Positions 10,601-19,143 of a stretch of DNA of 64,000 bases are shown here, piece after piece (position 1 is the first letter of the stretch; each line of letters starts with the position of its first letter). The stretch spans positions 1,922,001-1,986,000 of the forward strand of contig NZ_JAFBCC010000001.1 of the NCBI RefSeq assembly GCF_016907495.1, read 5' to 3'. The translations under genes were made by a program, and so were the position numbers. The stretch is from Arthrobacter tumbae (GTDB lineage: Bacteria; Actinomycetota; Actinomycetes; Actinomycetales; Micrococcaceae). The notes below the pieces were generated by a model that had not been told where the DNA came from, ran no database searches, and was given only the letters and a program-made list of their open reading frames with translations.

Positions 10601-10819
10601 AACGGCGAGTCCGGAGAGGTCACGCTGAACTGGAACGGACTTGAGCCGGGCTCCTACGTGGGCCGCGTAACCTACGAAGGATCCGCCGCCGTAACGTTCG
10701 TTTCGGTTGCCGTAGGCGCTGACGGTGTGGCCGCACCGACGGCAGTGTCATCGACCGGTGATGCAGACAAGCTGCGCACCGCCCCTGAGGGGGACGCCAC
10801 TCCGACAAACGGCAAGTAA
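7655..10819 (+). CDS. secreted S8 family serine peptidase (subtilase) with PA domain
   Basis: A 1054-residue exported protease. Order of parts: signal peptide ending around AVPAAAA; an I9 propeptide-like region (YPDGRYIVVLNEEP to MVAPDV); the subtilase domain with Asp201 in VIDTGY, His300 in DTHGTH and Ser626 in SGTSMASPH; a protease-associated (PA) insertion around VTGKIVVCDRG between His and Ser; then an Fn3-like domain and a PPC-like beta domain (FDFFVVNSRNQIVY...GTYRVIVNL). This is the large plant-cucumisin-like layout seen in actinobacteria. Starts with GTG. It stands alone, preceded by a CRP-like box and followed by a clear terminator. Confidence 0.93.
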   Translation: MKDPQHRNPRAGGLRGATALVLGLPLILGSMTAVPAAAAPAGPTATQQIQPVKKVDPSNYPDGRYIVVLNEEPAATYDGGVPGIEATKPGKGEKLTGKKDFQKYTKHLEQKQQAVAAEEGVEINRSFAAALNGFSAELTSEQAVELAKDSNVRMVAPDVENAPDDYSSMDILELRGKKGAWKTQFGGEENAGAGTVVGVIDTGYAPDSAFFAGEEVQPLKGNAKPKVGVPYLNADGQIAMLKADGSIFLGECQAGEGFTGEECNSKVLAAQYFADDFIRFVDEENRAPEELLSPVDVDTHGTHTASTAAGNSGVTQTVDGRDFGVSAGVAPAAKLSVYKVCWADDDAATGGCYSSSSVAAINQAILDGVDVLNYSISGSATTTTDPVSLAFLSAASAGVFVAASAGNSGPTASTVNHGAPWVTTVAASTFSHALQGTAEFSDGTKFRGASIMNAGVPASPVVLSTDAAAAGGVSPDLCGPDSLDPALVTGKIVVCDRGVFDRVAKSAEVLRAGGIGMILVNLTDSSMDTDKHSVPTVHVNAPQSLALKDKVAANPDIKVALVPEDTTGEPLPPVPQIAGFSSRGPLLATGSDLLKPDIAAPGVAVLAGVSPIGTGGDEFGFLSGTSMASPHVAGVGALILAENAQWSPAAVKSAMMTTATPVKNSEGGVDGDVFATGAGQVDPTSVLNPGLIYDAGIREYLQFVEGTGYADVDGLEGIDAKDMNVPSFAVGNLTGKVTVTRTVTGVKPGTYTASANVPGVNVTVSPSVLKFAKPGETQTFTVTFENESAALGQFAKGSLTWQSKKESVTSPVAVRPQSVEAPSEVSFTSEGPDGSGQIPVTSGSNAPIAMELLGLSKATSEDFSLVPNGGGLSLSTNASNYVTNLTIPQGTPFAKLSVVSADPTADFDFFVVNSRNQIVYQAATGSASESLNLQNPTPGTYRVIVNLFASPDGRATAGTFDAAILGADAGNASLTPNPLELANGESGEVTLNWNGLEPGSYVGRVTYEGSAAVTFVSVAVGADGVAAPTAVSSTGDADKLRTAPEGDATPTNGK

Positions 10820-10844
10820 CATTCGCCGGTAGGAAAGCACAGCG

Positions 10845-10876
10845 AATCCCCCGCACTGGTAACGGTGCGGGGGATT
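10845..10876 (+). terminator. intrinsic terminator after S8 peptidase
   Basis: Perfect 12-bp stem AATCCCCCGCAC/GTGCGGGGGATT with an 8-nt loop, 25 nt after the protease stop codon, followed by a short T-rich tail. Confidence 0.75.
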
Positions 10877-10957
10877 TCTGCGTGATACCCGCTCTTTTTG
10901 CCCCGGACGGACTTAAGCTGTGGGTACTCGACCAGCCGCAGAGAGAAGGCGATACCC

Positions 10958-11236
10958 ATGGCTGAGAGAAATCGGCGCCGCTGGATCAGAAACCCGGCAT
11001 CAATTTTCCTTGGTCCCGCAGACAGGGACGACCTCGATGGGCCCGTGCAGCACCGACATGACGAGTTCGAGACGGCTTCAGAAGCTGAACTCGCCGAACT
11101 CAACGTCGAGGTGGACTCCGACGGGCATCACTACGCCGTTCGACGGCATCCGGACCACGAGACAGTGCGCCGGACCGAACCGGTCCAGAAGTACAAGGAC
11201 TATTTCACCAAACCCGTACTTCACACCGACGACTAG
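10958..11236 (+). CDS. small hypothetical protein
   Basis: A 92-residue highly charged protein of unknown function, rich in Asp, Glu, Arg and His (for example DSDGHHYAVRRHPDHETVRRTEP). It has no signal peptide, membrane segment or recognisable motif. ATG at 10958 is preceded by AGAAGG about 9 nt upstream, and a protein start further upstream would cross the region of the protease terminator. It converges on lysC; its stop codon abuts the palindromic repeat at 11236-11297. Confidence 0.6.
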   Translation: MAERNRRRWIRNPASIFLGPADRDDLDGPVQHRHDEFETASEAELAELNVEVDSDGHHYAVRRHPDHETVRRTEPVQKYKDYFTKPVLHTDD

Positions 11237-11297
11237 TTGAATTGGCAGGAAACGCCCCGTTTGGCTTCCCATAAGGGGCGTGTCCTGACGAATCAAC
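11236..11297. repeat. intergenic palindromic repeat, copy A
   Basis: Imperfect inverted repeat beginning GTTGAATTGGCAGGAAACG and ending CGTGTCCTGACGAATCAAC. It shares the core GGCAGGAcACGCCCC...GGGGCGTGTCCTG with copies at 29823-29878 and 31534-31589. It lies between the convergent small hypothetical gene and lysC, 5 nt after the lysC stop, and can fold as a bidirectional terminator-like hairpin. Confidence 0.85.
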
Positions 11298-11302
11298 GCG
11301 GG

Positions 11303-12589
11303 TTAGCGACCTGTGCCCGCATAGACGGTGGCGACGGCCTCTCCGTCGAGATCGAATGCGGCGTGCACCGCGCGCACCGCCGTGTCGAGCAGGTCTGCGC
11401 TGGTGACTACCGAGATACGGATCTCGGAGGTGGAGATCATGTCGATGTTCACACCGGCGTCGGACAGTGCCTTGAAGAACTTGTAGGAGACGCCGGGATT
11501 CGAGCGCATGCCGGCGCCGATGAGCGACAGCTTGCCGATCTGCTCGTCATACTCGACGCTCTCGTAGCCGACAGCCGCCTGGGCGGTCTTCAATGCCGCG
11601 CGGGCGTCTGCGCCTTCAACGATCGGCAGGGTGAAGGAAATGTCCGTGCGTCCGGAACCGTGCGTCGAAACGTTCTGGACGATCATGTCGATGTTTGAGT
11701 GGGCGCCTGCAACGATCCCGAAGATTTCCGCTGCCTTGCCGGGGATATCCGGCACGCCGACCACCGTGACCTTCGCTTCTGACCGGTCATGGGCAACACC
11801 GGAGATGATGGGCTGTTCCAAGGGTTCTCCCTCTTGAATCTTGATCGTGTCATCGGGGTTGGGCAGCACCCAGGTCCCCTCGAGCTGGCTGAAGGATGAG
11901 CGGACGTGCAGCGGAACACCGAAGCGGCGGGCGTATTCCACGCACCGCAGGTGAAGGATCTTTGCTCCCGAGGCTGCCATCTCAAGCATTTCCTCGCTGG
12001 AGATGGTTGAGATTTTCCGCGCGGCAGGGACCACGCGCGGATCTGCCGTGTACACGCCGTCGACGTCGGTATAGATCTCGCAGACGTCAGCCTTCAGGGC
12101 CGCCGCGAGGGCAACGGCAGTGGTGTCGGAACCGCCGCGGCCGAGAGTGGTGATGTCATTGCTGTCCTGGCTCATTCCCTGGAATCCGGCGACAATCGCG
12201 ATGTCGCCCTTGTCGATGGACGCCTTGATGCGATGAGGGGAGACGGCGATGATCCGGGCCTTGCCGTGGATGGCATCGGTGATCATGCCGGCCTGGCTAC
12301 CCGTGAAGGACTGTGCGCTGGATCCGGATTCGTGAATGGCCATCGCCAGCAGCGCCATGGAGATGCGCTCCCCGGCGCTGAGCAGCATGTCCATTTCCCG
12401 TGGATTGGAGGACGAAGAGACCTGCTCTGCCAGATCAAGCAGCTCATCGGTGCTGTCGCCCATGGCGGAAACGACGACGACGACCCGGTTGCCGGCGGCC
12501 TGCGTCTCAACGACGCGCCTGGCAACGCGTTTAATGCCTTCGGCGTCCGCCACGGACGAGCCACCGAACTTTTGAACAATGAGGGCCAT
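11303..12589 (-). CDS. lysC: aspartate kinase
   Basis: Phosphorylates L-aspartate, the first step towards lysine, threonine, methionine and diaminopimelate. The 428-residue protein opens [13 protein letters not shown] (kinase motif at residues 7-13), carries [28 protein letters not shown], and ends with two ACT domains, the effector-binding region ([21 protein letters not shown] and later [21 protein letters not shown]). ATG at 12589 chosen as it fits the family; an upstream start adds 13 unrelated residues. Unlike many actinobacteria, asd is not directly downstream: a palindromic repeat and a convergent gene follow instead. Confidence 0.97.
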   Translation of the reverse strand: MALIVQKFGGSSVADAEGIKRVARRVVETQAAGNRVVVVVSAMGDSTDELLDLAEQVSSSSNPREMDMLLSAGERISMALLAMAIHESGSSAQSFTGSQAGMITDAIHGKARIIAVSPHRIKASIDKGDIAIVAGFQGMSQDSNDITTLGRGGSDTTAVALAAALKADVCEIYTDVDGVYTADPRVVPAARKISTISSEEMLEMAASGAKILHLRCVEYARRFGVPLHVRSSFSQLEGTWVLPNPDDTIKIQEGEPLEQPIISGVAHDRSEAKVTVVGVPDIPGKAAEIFGIVAGAHSNIDMIVQNVSTHGSGRTDISFTLPIVEGADARAALKTAQAAVGYESVEYDEQIGKLSLIGAGMRSNPGVSYKFFKALSDAGVNIDMISTSEIRISVVTSADLLDTAVRAVHAAFDLDGEAVATVYAGTGR

Positions 12590-12700
12590 GCGCACGCTCG
12601 CTTCTGGATGAACCACCGGTAACCGCACACAATGTTAACTGTTTGGTTTCGGCTCACCCAATTGGAAGTCGAATTGTGCCGGGATGTCGGCGTGCCTTGC

Positions 12701-12706
12701 TAGTGT
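12701..12706 (+). promoter_or_regulatory. -10 element of leaderless ABC exporter operon
   Basis: TAGTGT lies exactly six bases before the ATG at 12713, leaving no room for a ribosome binding site; TTGTGC at 12674-12679 is a possible -35. Suggests transcription begins at the start codon. Confidence 0.5.
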
Positions 12707-12712
12707 CGGCTC

Positions 12713-13645
12713 ATGACCAATGGGTATGGGGGAATCATTGCCAAAGGTATTCAACGAAGTTTCGGTTCGGTTGCTGCCGTCCGGAACATCGATTTCGAGG
12801 CGCCGCCGGGAGAGGTGACAGCGCTGATCGGACCCAACGGGTCCGGGAAGACCACCCTGCTGCTGATCCTCGCTTCGCTGTTGGCGCCGGATGCCGGTAC
12901 TTTATCCGTCGGCGGATCGGACCCGGGAAAAGATACCGCCGCAGTGCGCCGCAAAGTCGGTTGGATGCCGGACACGCTGGGCGTCTGGGAATCCCTCAAA
13001 GCCCGCGAAATCCTCACCACTGTCGGTGCCCTTTACGGACTGAACCCGACGGCGGCGGCTCACCGCGCCGCTGAACTGCTCGCGGAAGTCCGGCTCAGCG
13101 ACTACGCCGACGCCCCCGCAAGGGTGCTGTCCCGCGGCCAGCAGCAGCGGCTGAGCCTGGCCCGGGCACTTATTCACAATCCGGACGTGCTCCTGCTGGA
13201 TGAGCCGGCATCCGGACTGGACCCGGGTTCCCGGGTGGAATTGCGGATCATGCTCCGGCGGCTGGCAGGAGAAGGCAAGACGATCGTCGTCTCCAGCCAT
13301 GTCCTGTCGGAACTGGACGAGATCGCGGACCGCGCAGTCTTCGTCAACCGGGGCGAATCCGTGAAGAGCCAGACACTGGATGAGGCAGGAACACAGCTGC
13401 GCCGATACTGCATCCAGGCCGAACCGATGGGGGCGCTCGCCGACGCCTTGGCGAGCCACGGCGTCGTGTTCGAGGAGCGCGGCGATTCCCGGCGCGTCGA
13501 GTACCAGGTGCTGCTCAGCAGCACCGAACAGGCAGCGTGGCTGCTGCGCACGCTCATCCTGGCGGACGTCGTCGTCACCGCCTTTGCGCCCGCGGGCGGC
13601 GCCCTCGAAGAAACTTACATGAGCCTGGATACGGAGCGGCAATGA
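12713..13645 (+). CDS. ABC exporter ATP-binding protein
   Basis: A 310-residue ATPase with Walker A GPNGSGKTT (residues about 40-48), a signature written SRGQQQRL instead of LSGGQ, Walker B VLLLDEPAS and the H-loop SSHVLSEL. It fits the CcmA/NatA-like exporter class and would energise the membrane partner encoded next (overlap ATGA, so coupled). The C-terminal 90 residues after the ATPase are of the regulatory type seen in such exporters. Substrate unknown. The pair is on the opposite strand between lysC and recR, genes that are neighbours in many relatives, suggesting insertion of this module. Confidence 0.9.
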   Translation: MTNGYGGIIAKGIQRSFGSVAAVRNIDFEAPPGEVTALIGPNGSGKTTLLLILASLLAPDAGTLSVGGSDPGKDTAAVRRKVGWMPDTLGVWESLKAREILTTVGALYGLNPTAAAHRAAELLAEVRLSDYADAPARVLSRGQQQRLSLARALIHNPDVLLLDEPASGLDPGSRVELRIMLRRLAGEGKTIVVSSHVLSELDEIADRAVFVNRGESVKSQTLDEAGTQLRRYCIQAEPMGALADALASHGVVFEERGDSRRVEYQVLLSSTEQAAWLLRTLILADVVVTAFAPAGGALEETYMSLDTERQ

Positions 13646-14769
13646 GCACCATGGAGACTCAGCCACTGCAGGAGAACACGCACCGCCTTGGCTACGTGGC
13701 GGGAGTGCGCACCATCTTCGGGCTGGAGATGAAGCAGCGGCTGCGCGGCCGCGCCTGGTACATCGTGATGGCCGTCTGGTTCCTTGTGATCGGTCTGGTC
13801 TTCCTGCTCGCCACACTGACGACGGCGACCATGGACGGCGCCGGTCCGTTCCTGTTTGACCTGGTGGTCGGCTTTGTCCTGCTTTTTGGCCTGCTGGTGG
13901 CGCCCGGGCTTTCAGCGAACGCAATCAATGGCGACAGGACCGGGGGAACCCTTGCCATTCTCCAGATCACGCTGCTCACGCCGGGGCAGATCCTGTGGGG
14001 TAAGTGGCTTGCGTCCTGGGTTGCGTCACTGGGGTTTCTTGCGCTGAGCTCACCGTTCATCTTCTGGGCGCTGGCCCTGGGAGGGGTCAATCCGCTCGAG
14101 GCGTTCGTCTCGCTGCTGGTGCTGTCCATTGAGCTGGGCCTTGTGTGCGCGCTCGGTGTCGGCATCTCGGCGCTCGCAGGCAGGCCCCTGTTCTCGATTG
14201 TCACCACTTACATGATGGTTGCGCTGCTCTGCATCGGCACCCTGATTGCCTTCGGCCTGAGCATGTCGCTGGTGATCGAGGAGGACGTACGGGTCACGCA
14301 ATCCTTCTACGACTATCCCCAGGAAGCACTCGAGAGCGGGCAGATGCTCACGGAAGAGGATCTGGAGTGCGTCACCAACGAGGTGCTCACGTCTGTCCTG
14401 CACACCGAACGCACGGCGTGGCTGCTCGCTGCCAATCCGTTCGTGCTCGTCGCCGACGCGGTGCCGTATGACCGTGATGCAGGATCTGCGAACTCCGGCG
14501 TGCTGACCGCAAACTACCGCGCTCCCGGAGTAATGGAAAGCATCAGTGAGCAGGTCCGCCTGGCGCAGGCCGGCCCGGATTACGAGGTCACCTGTGATGA
14601 GGCGCAGTTCTTCGGGTCGGGTTCCCGGGACATAGAGTCCGAGCCGTTGCCGATCTGGCCGCTGGGGCTCGCCCTGCAGGGAACATTGGCCGGCCTGGTG
14701 CTGTGGGCAGGCCGGCGCAAGCTGGTGACTCCTGTTCGCCGTCTCGCGCGGGGCACGCGCATCGCCTGA
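13642..14769 (+). CDS. ABC exporter membrane protein (ABC-2 type)
   Basis: A 375-residue membrane component with an N-terminal cytosolic stretch, six or seven hydrophobic helices (first at AWYIVMAVWFLVIGLVFLLA; last at PIWPLGLALQGTLAGLVLWAG) and a large extracytoplasmic region between helices five and the last, typical of ABC-2 exporter permeases. GDRTGGTLAILQITLLTPGQILWGKW is the conserved cytosolic loop of the family. The ATG overlaps the stop of the ATPase gene (ATGA), so both are made together. Substrate cannot be deduced. It converges on recR. Confidence 0.88.
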   Translation: MSTMETQPLQENTHRLGYVAGVRTIFGLEMKQRLRGRAWYIVMAVWFLVIGLVFLLATLTTATMDGAGPFLFDLVVGFVLLFGLLVAPGLSANAINGDRTGGTLAILQITLLTPGQILWGKWLASWVASLGFLALSSPFIFWALALGGVNPLEAFVSLLVLSIELGLVCALGVGISALAGRPLFSIVTTYMMVALLCIGTLIAFGLSMSLVIEEDVRVTQSFYDYPQEALESGQMLTEEDLECVTNEVLTSVLHTERTAWLLAANPFVLVADAVPYDRDAGSANSGVLTANYRAPGVMESISEQVRLAQAGPDYEVTCDEAQFFGSGSRDIESEPLPIWPLGLALQGTLAGLVLWAGRRKLVTPVRRLARGTRIA

Positions 14770-14808
14770 TCGCCCTGACCGGCTGACTGAAACGGCCCAG
14801 CGTGCAAG

Positions 14809-15405
14809 TCAGGAGACGGTGCGGCGGCCCTCGAAAGCGCGGCCGAGGGTGATCTCATCGGCGTATTCGAGGTCACCGCCCACCGGTAGCCCGGAGGCCA
14901 GGCGGGTAACCTTGATGCCGATGGTTTTCAGCATGCGCACCAGATAGGTTGCTGTTGCTTCGCCCTCGAGGTTGGGATCCGTGGCGATGATGATTTCCTG
15001 GACCTGATCATCCGAGAGACGGCTCAGCAGTTCACGGATGCGCAACTGCTCCGGCCCGATTCCGGCGATGGGATTGATGGACCCGCCGAGAACGTGGTAC
15101 TTGCCGCGGAAGGAACGGGTGCGTTCAACGGCAATGACGTCCTTGGACTCTTCGACCACGCAGATCGCGCTTGGATCGCGACGCGGGTCGCGGCAGATGC
15201 CGCAGGTTTCCTGCTCTGCGACGTTCCCGCAGATGGTGCAGAACTTGACCCGTTCCTTGACGGTGACAATGGCGTTGACGAGGCGCTTGGTGTCTTCCCC
15301 GTCAGATTCAAGGATGTAGAACGCGATGCGCTGTGCCGATTTGGGGCCCACGCCCGGGAGGCGTCCCAGCTCGTCGATGAGCTCCTGAACTGCGCCTTCG
15401 TACAC
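14809..15405 (-). CDS. recR: recombination mediator RecR
   Basis: 198-residue RecFOR-pathway protein that helps load RecA at gaps. It shows the N-terminal helix-hairpin-helix ([20 protein letters not shown]), the four-cysteine zinc finger [16 protein letters not shown], and a Toprim domain ([12 protein letters not shown] to [14 protein letters not shown]). Start is GTG. It lies just downstream of dnaX on the same strand (50 bp gap), the conserved dnaX-recR pair, here without the usual intervening ybaB-like gene. Confidence 0.97.
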   Translation of the reverse strand: MYEGAVQELIDELGRLPGVGPKSAQRIAFYILESDGEDTKRLVNAIVTVKERVKFCTICGNVAEQETCGICRDPRRDPSAICVVEESKDVIAVERTRSFRGKYHVLGGSINPIAGIGPEQLRIRELLSRLSDDQVQEIIIATDPNLEGEATATYLVRMLKTIGIKVTRLASGLPVGGDLEYADEITLGRAFEGRRTVS

Positions 15406-15455
15406 GGGTATGCCTTAGCTGTAGGTGGTGCTGGGCTGGTCCTGGATAAGCCAGG

Positions 15456-17981
15456 TTATTGATCGAGGCTGCGTTCCTCGATCAACCGGCCGTTGAGGAT
15501 CCGTTCGATGGCCTGGCGGCCCACCAGCCCGGATTGTTCGATGGTCTCATCATCCGCACTGGGAACGTCCTCGACGAAACTCAAGTCTACGGCGCCGGCT
15601 GGACGCTCCTGCTGCTTCGGTCGGGCTGCTTCCGCCCGCGCAGCTTCGTCGAGCAGCTGTCGGTAGCGGCTGGGACGTGCCGGTGATTCCTCCTCGAACG
15701 AGGGTTCCTCCGGGCCGGGATCGTCAGGATCACGGGAAGGTTCACGGGAAGGTTCAGCTGTCAGCCAGCGGTCGGCGGCAGCTGTGGGGCTGTCTTCCGC
15801 CGTCTTGTCGTCCGTCTGGTCCGATTGAGCCTGTGGTCCGGCGGGCACGTCCTCGGAGAGCCCCCATGCGTCGTCCACTGTTTCCGTTGTGGCTGCGCTC
15901 TTCGGGGCCGGCGTAGCTGATGCAGGAGCGGTAACGGTGGGAACAGCTTGATTGGTGACCTGCGGTTCCTGCGCCTCTGCCGGCTGGTTCCGGCTAGTTG
16001 GTACTTTTGGGTCGGGTTCACCCGCTGCCGCGGCGCCGTCGTGGATGGCTTCGATGCTGCAGCTCAGCCCGAGCACCTTATTGATAGCCTGCTTCAGGTT
16101 GTCCGCGTGTTGTCCGCGCTGGAAACCGAGCGCGTTGCCCTGTGAAGCGAACGCCAGTGTGAGCTGATTGTCGCTGAAGGAACGCGGCTTCGCGTCGGCG
16201 TTGACGTTCAGCCAGGTGCTGCGTTTGATGCGGGTCAGTTCGTCCATGATCTCCGGCCACGCTCTGCGGATCATCTCGATCTGACCGGACGCCTGCGCGG
16301 GTGGCTGCGGGTCCTGCGGTCGTGAGTCAGTCGGTTGCGCGTCCTGCGGTGCAGATGTCTGCGGCTGGAGGGGTTGCGTCGCAGTGGGCTGCGGTAGCTT
16401 CACCTGCTGCTCACTTCGGTCTGCAGCGCGATCCGGCTGCTCGCGTGGGCCTGCAGAGCGCCGGTCCTCGCTGGTGGACGCCTCGGGCGGCAAACCCCAT
16501 CCGCCACCCCAGTCTGCAGCGGCAGGTTCCTGGGCCGGCTCCGTGGCCCGCTCCAGTTTCTCCGCTGGAGCCGGAGCTTCCTTCTGGGAGCCGGCCGGGC
16601 GTTGGTCCGCGCTTCGGGGTGCCGACGCCGCAGGCGGTGCTTGCCGTGGTGCGTTGGCGGCAGCGGGTTGAGCTACCGCAGCCTGTGACGGTTCCGTCTT
16701 CGCGGCTGGCGCCGGATCCGTTTCCGCAGCCGGTGCAGCAGCAGACGCCACGGACGCCGCGGACGTCGACGCCGCTGTACCAGCATCAGGGAGGCCACCA
16801 GCATTCGGGAGGCCGCTGGCGTAGCTGAGCCTGCGCTCGATCCGGTCGACACGGGCAAGGGTGCCCTGCTCGGACTGGTCCGCAGCGGGCAGCAGAATGC
16901 GGGCACAGAGCAGTTCGAGGTGCAGCCGTGGAGAGGTGGCACCGGTCATCTCGGTCAATGCCGTATTGGTGATGTCCGCGGCACGCGACAGTTCCGCACG
17001 TCCAAGCTGCTGGGACTGCGTCCGCATGCGGTTCAACTGGTCATCAGGGGTTCCACGGAGGATGGACGCGGCGGCGTCGGGGACAGCGTTCACAATGATG
17101 AGGTCCCGGAACCGCTCCAGCAGGTCCTCAACGAAGCGGCGCGGATCGTGGCCAGTCTGGATCACACGGTCAACAGCGCCGAAGACGGTCGCGGAATCAC
17201 CGGCCGCAATGGCGTCAACCACATCGTCGAGCAGGGATGCATGGGTGTAGCCGAGCAGCGAGACTGCAAGCTCGTAATCGAGACCGGACGCCCCTGCGCC
17301 GGCCATCAGCTGATCCAGCACAGACAGGGAATCACGAACCGACCCGCCACCCGCACGAACCACGAGGGAAAGTACCCCCGGTGCCACCGGGATGTTCTCC
17401 TGGTTGCATAGGAGCTCCAGGTAAGCCATGAGCGGCTCGGGCGGAACCAGGCGGAACGGGTAGTGATGCGTGCGGGAACGGATGGTCCCGATCACCTTGT
17501 CCGGTTCAGTGGTGGCGAAGATGAATTTGATGTGTTCCGGCGGCTCTTCGACGATCTTCAGCAGCGCGTTGAAGCCGGCGCTGGTGACCATGTGCGCCTC
17601 ATCGATGATGAAGATCTTGAAGCGGTCGCGGACCGGCGCAAAGGTGGCACGCTCGCGGAGGTCACGGGCATCATCCACACCACCGTGGGAAGCGGCGTCG
17701 ATCTCGATGACATCCAGGCTGCCCGAGCCGTTGCGGGCCAGCTCCACGCAGCTGTCACAGGTGCCGCAGGGGACCGGCGTGGGTCCCTGCGCACAGTTGA
17801 GGCAGCGGGCAAGGATGCGGGCGGAAGTGGTCTTGCCGCAACCGCGCGGACCCGAGAAAAGATAGGCGTGGTTGACCCTGTTCTTGGAAATCGCCGTCAT
17901 CAGTGGCTCGGTGACGTGCTCCTGGCCGATCACGTCGGAGAAGGTCTCCGGACGGTACCGGCGGTAAAGGGCTGTACTCAC
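15456..17981 (-). CDS. dnaX: DNA polymerase III subunits gamma/tau
   Basis: Clamp-loader ATPase of the replicative polymerase, 841 residues. N-terminal motifs: YRRYRPETFSDVIGQEHV, Walker A GPRGCGKTTSARILARCLNC, a zinc module (CLNC...CGTCDSC), Walker B IIDEAH and sensor FATTEPDKVIGTIRSR. Domain III follows to about residue 370; then a 250-residue Ala/Pro/Gln-rich linker and a tau-like domain (WPEIMDELTRIKRSTWLNVNADAKPRSF). Starts with GTG at 17981, six bases after TAGAGT, whose TAG is the gluQRS stop codon. No obvious programmed frameshift signal was looked for in detail. Confidence 0.97.
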   Translation of the reverse strand: MSTALYRRYRPETFSDVIGQEHVTEPLMTAISKNRVNHAYLFSGPRGCGKTTSARILARCLNCAQGPTPVPCGTCDSCVELARNGSGSLDVIEIDAASHGGVDDARDLRERATFAPVRDRFKIFIIDEAHMVTSAGFNALLKIVEEPPEHIKFIFATTEPDKVIGTIRSRTHHYPFRLVPPEPLMAYLELLCNQENIPVAPGVLSLVVRAGGGSVRDSLSVLDQLMAGAGASGLDYELAVSLLGYTHASLLDDVVDAIAAGDSATVFGAVDRVIQTGHDPRRFVEDLLERFRDLIIVNAVPDAAASILRGTPDDQLNRMRTQSQQLGRAELSRAADITNTALTEMTGATSPRLHLELLCARILLPAADQSEQGTLARVDRIERRLSYASGLPNAGGLPDAGTAASTSAASVASAAAPAAETDPAPAAKTEPSQAAVAQPAAANAPRQAPPAASAPRSADQRPAGSQKEAPAPAEKLERATEPAQEPAAADWGGGWGLPPEASTSEDRRSAGPREQPDRAADRSEQQVKLPQPTATQPLQPQTSAPQDAQPTDSRPQDPQPPAQASGQIEMIRRAWPEIMDELTRIKRSTWLNVNADAKPRSFSDNQLTLAFASQGNALGFQRGQHADNLKQAINKVLGLSCSIEAIHDGAAAAGEPDPKVPTSRNQPAEAQEPQVTNQAVPTVTAPASATPAPKSAATTETVDDAWGLSEDVPAGPQAQSDQTDDKTAEDSPTAAADRWLTAEPSREPSRDPDDPGPEEPSFEEESPARPSRYRQLLDEAARAEAARPKQQERPAGAVDLSFVEDVPSADDETIEQSGLVGRQAIERILNGRLIEERSLDQ

Positions 17982-17987
17982 AGAAGA

Positions 17988-17993
17988 ACTCTA
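17988..17993 (-). promoter_or_regulatory. -10 element of dnaX overlapping gluQRS stop
   Basis: TAGAGT on the minus strand, six bases before the dnaX GTG; its first three bases are the TAG stop of gluQRS. Suggests dnaX has its own leaderless promoter inside a compact gene pair. Confidence 0.45.
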
Positions 17994-18911
17994 TCGGTTG
18001 GGTCGGACAGGAGCGGCATCGGTGGAGGACAGGTGGGAAGGGTCAACAATCCATGGTTCACGAGGCAGCCGGGAAGGATCAAATACGCTTAGCGCGGCTT
18101 CCAGCGAACTGTCCGGTAAGCCGAGCGAGCGCAGAATCACAGCACTGACTGCCGATGCCTCCCAGCCCTCCGCGGCGAGCGCTTCGAGGGTGACGGCGCC
18201 GTCCCGCTTGGCCAGGCGGCGTCGTTCAGGATTGAGGGCCAGCGGCACGTGCGCGTACTCAACCGGCGGCAGTCCAAGCAGCGATCCAAGGTACGCCTGC
18301 CGTGGAGCCGATGTGAGCAGATCGTCGCCGCGCACCACCTGATCGATGGCCTGCTCCGCATCGTCGACGACGACGGCAAGGTTGTAGGCCGGCACCCCGT
18401 CGTTGCGGACCACTACGAAATCATCCACCGCGCCGGTATATCTACCGTGCAGCACGTCGTGAACCTCAAACTGCCCGACGTCGGTGCGCAGCCGCAGGGC
18501 CGCAGGCCGCACCCTGCGGGCGGCCATCCGCTCTGCCTCCGGAACGTCCCGGCAGGTGCCCGGATAGTGGCCCGGAAGGACATGCGGCGCGGATGCCGCC
18601 TCAGCAACGTCCCGGCGGGTGCAGAAGCACTCGAAAAGGAGCCCATCCCGGCGCAGGCGGCTGACGGCGTCGTCGTAATGGAGCCGGCGCTGGCTCTGGC
18701 GGGTGACCTCCCCGTCCCAGCTGAGCCCGACGGCGGCGAGCTCAGCGAGCTGCGTTTCCTCCGCTCCGGCGCGGACCCGGTCGAGGTCTTCGACCCGCAG
18801 CAGGAACTGCCTGCCGGTGGAATGCGCGAAGAGCCAGGCCAGGATCGCGGTGCGAAGATTCCCCACATGAAGCTCACCCGTGGGGCTTGGAGCGAAGCGG
18901 CCGGCGGTCAC
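17991..18911 (-). CDS. gluQRS: glutamyl-Q tRNA(Asp) synthetase
   Basis: A truncated glutamyl-tRNA synthetase (306 residues, catalytic core only) that attaches glutamate to queuosine at position 34 of tRNA-Asp. Visible: FAPSPTGELHVGNLRTAI (HIGH-like motif) and KRDGAVTL (KMSKS-like); the anticodon-binding domain of GluRS is absent. The zinc ligands of the family may be C-x-C (ECFCTRR) with a later Cys/His. RBS AAGGAG lies 4 nt before the GTG start. Upstream is the SRP RNA. tgt and yhhQ, also queuosine genes, are elsewhere in the window. Confidence 0.9.
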   Translation of the reverse strand: MTAGRFAPSPTGELHVGNLRTAILAWLFAHSTGRQFLLRVEDLDRVRAGAEETQLAELAAVGLSWDGEVTRQSQRRLHYDDAVSRLRRDGLLFECFCTRRDVAEAASAPHVLPGHYPGTCRDVPEAERMAARRVRPAALRLRTDVGQFEVHDVLHGRYTGAVDDFVVVRNDGVPAYNLAVVVDDAEQAIDQVVRGDDLLTSAPRQAYLGSLLGLPPVEYAHVPLALNPERRRLAKRDGAVTLEALAAEGWEASAVSAVILRSLGLPDSSLEAALSVFDPSRLPREPWIVDPSHLSSTDAAPVRPNR

Positions 18912-18951
18912 AGAACTCCTTCACCAGAGGCGTTTGCGAGGGAACGTAAAG

Positions 18952-19038
18952 ACCCCCCATGCACCTGCCAGAGCCCGCTTACCCTTGCTACCTTCCGGTC
19001 CTGGGGGAGTTCAACAGGATGACACCACATGAGGGGCC
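18952..19038 (-). ncRNA. ffs: signal recognition particle RNA, small bacterial type
   Basis: Read on the minus strand, the segment contains the conserved domain IV core GGAAGGTAGCAAGGGTA flanked by complementary arms, and its outer ends (GGCCCCTCATG... / ...CATGGGGGGTC) pair as the closing stem. Length of about 90-95 nt matches the 4.5S-type SRP RNA of Gram-positive high-GC bacteria. Exact ends are approximate. It precedes gluQRS on the same strand. Confidence 0.93.
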
Positions 19039-19143
19039 GCGTAATAGTCTACACAAACCACTGGGAGGGTTGCCCGCCTGCTGCGCAGCTCCCGATTCGG
19101 CACATGGGGCATGTACGGGTATTCTGGAACCTGCTCCAAACAA

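Noticed and set aside
11303..12589. Internal start for a separate small lysC subunit
   Set aside because: No methionine or strong ribosome binding site is at the position where such a start is known in corynebacteria.
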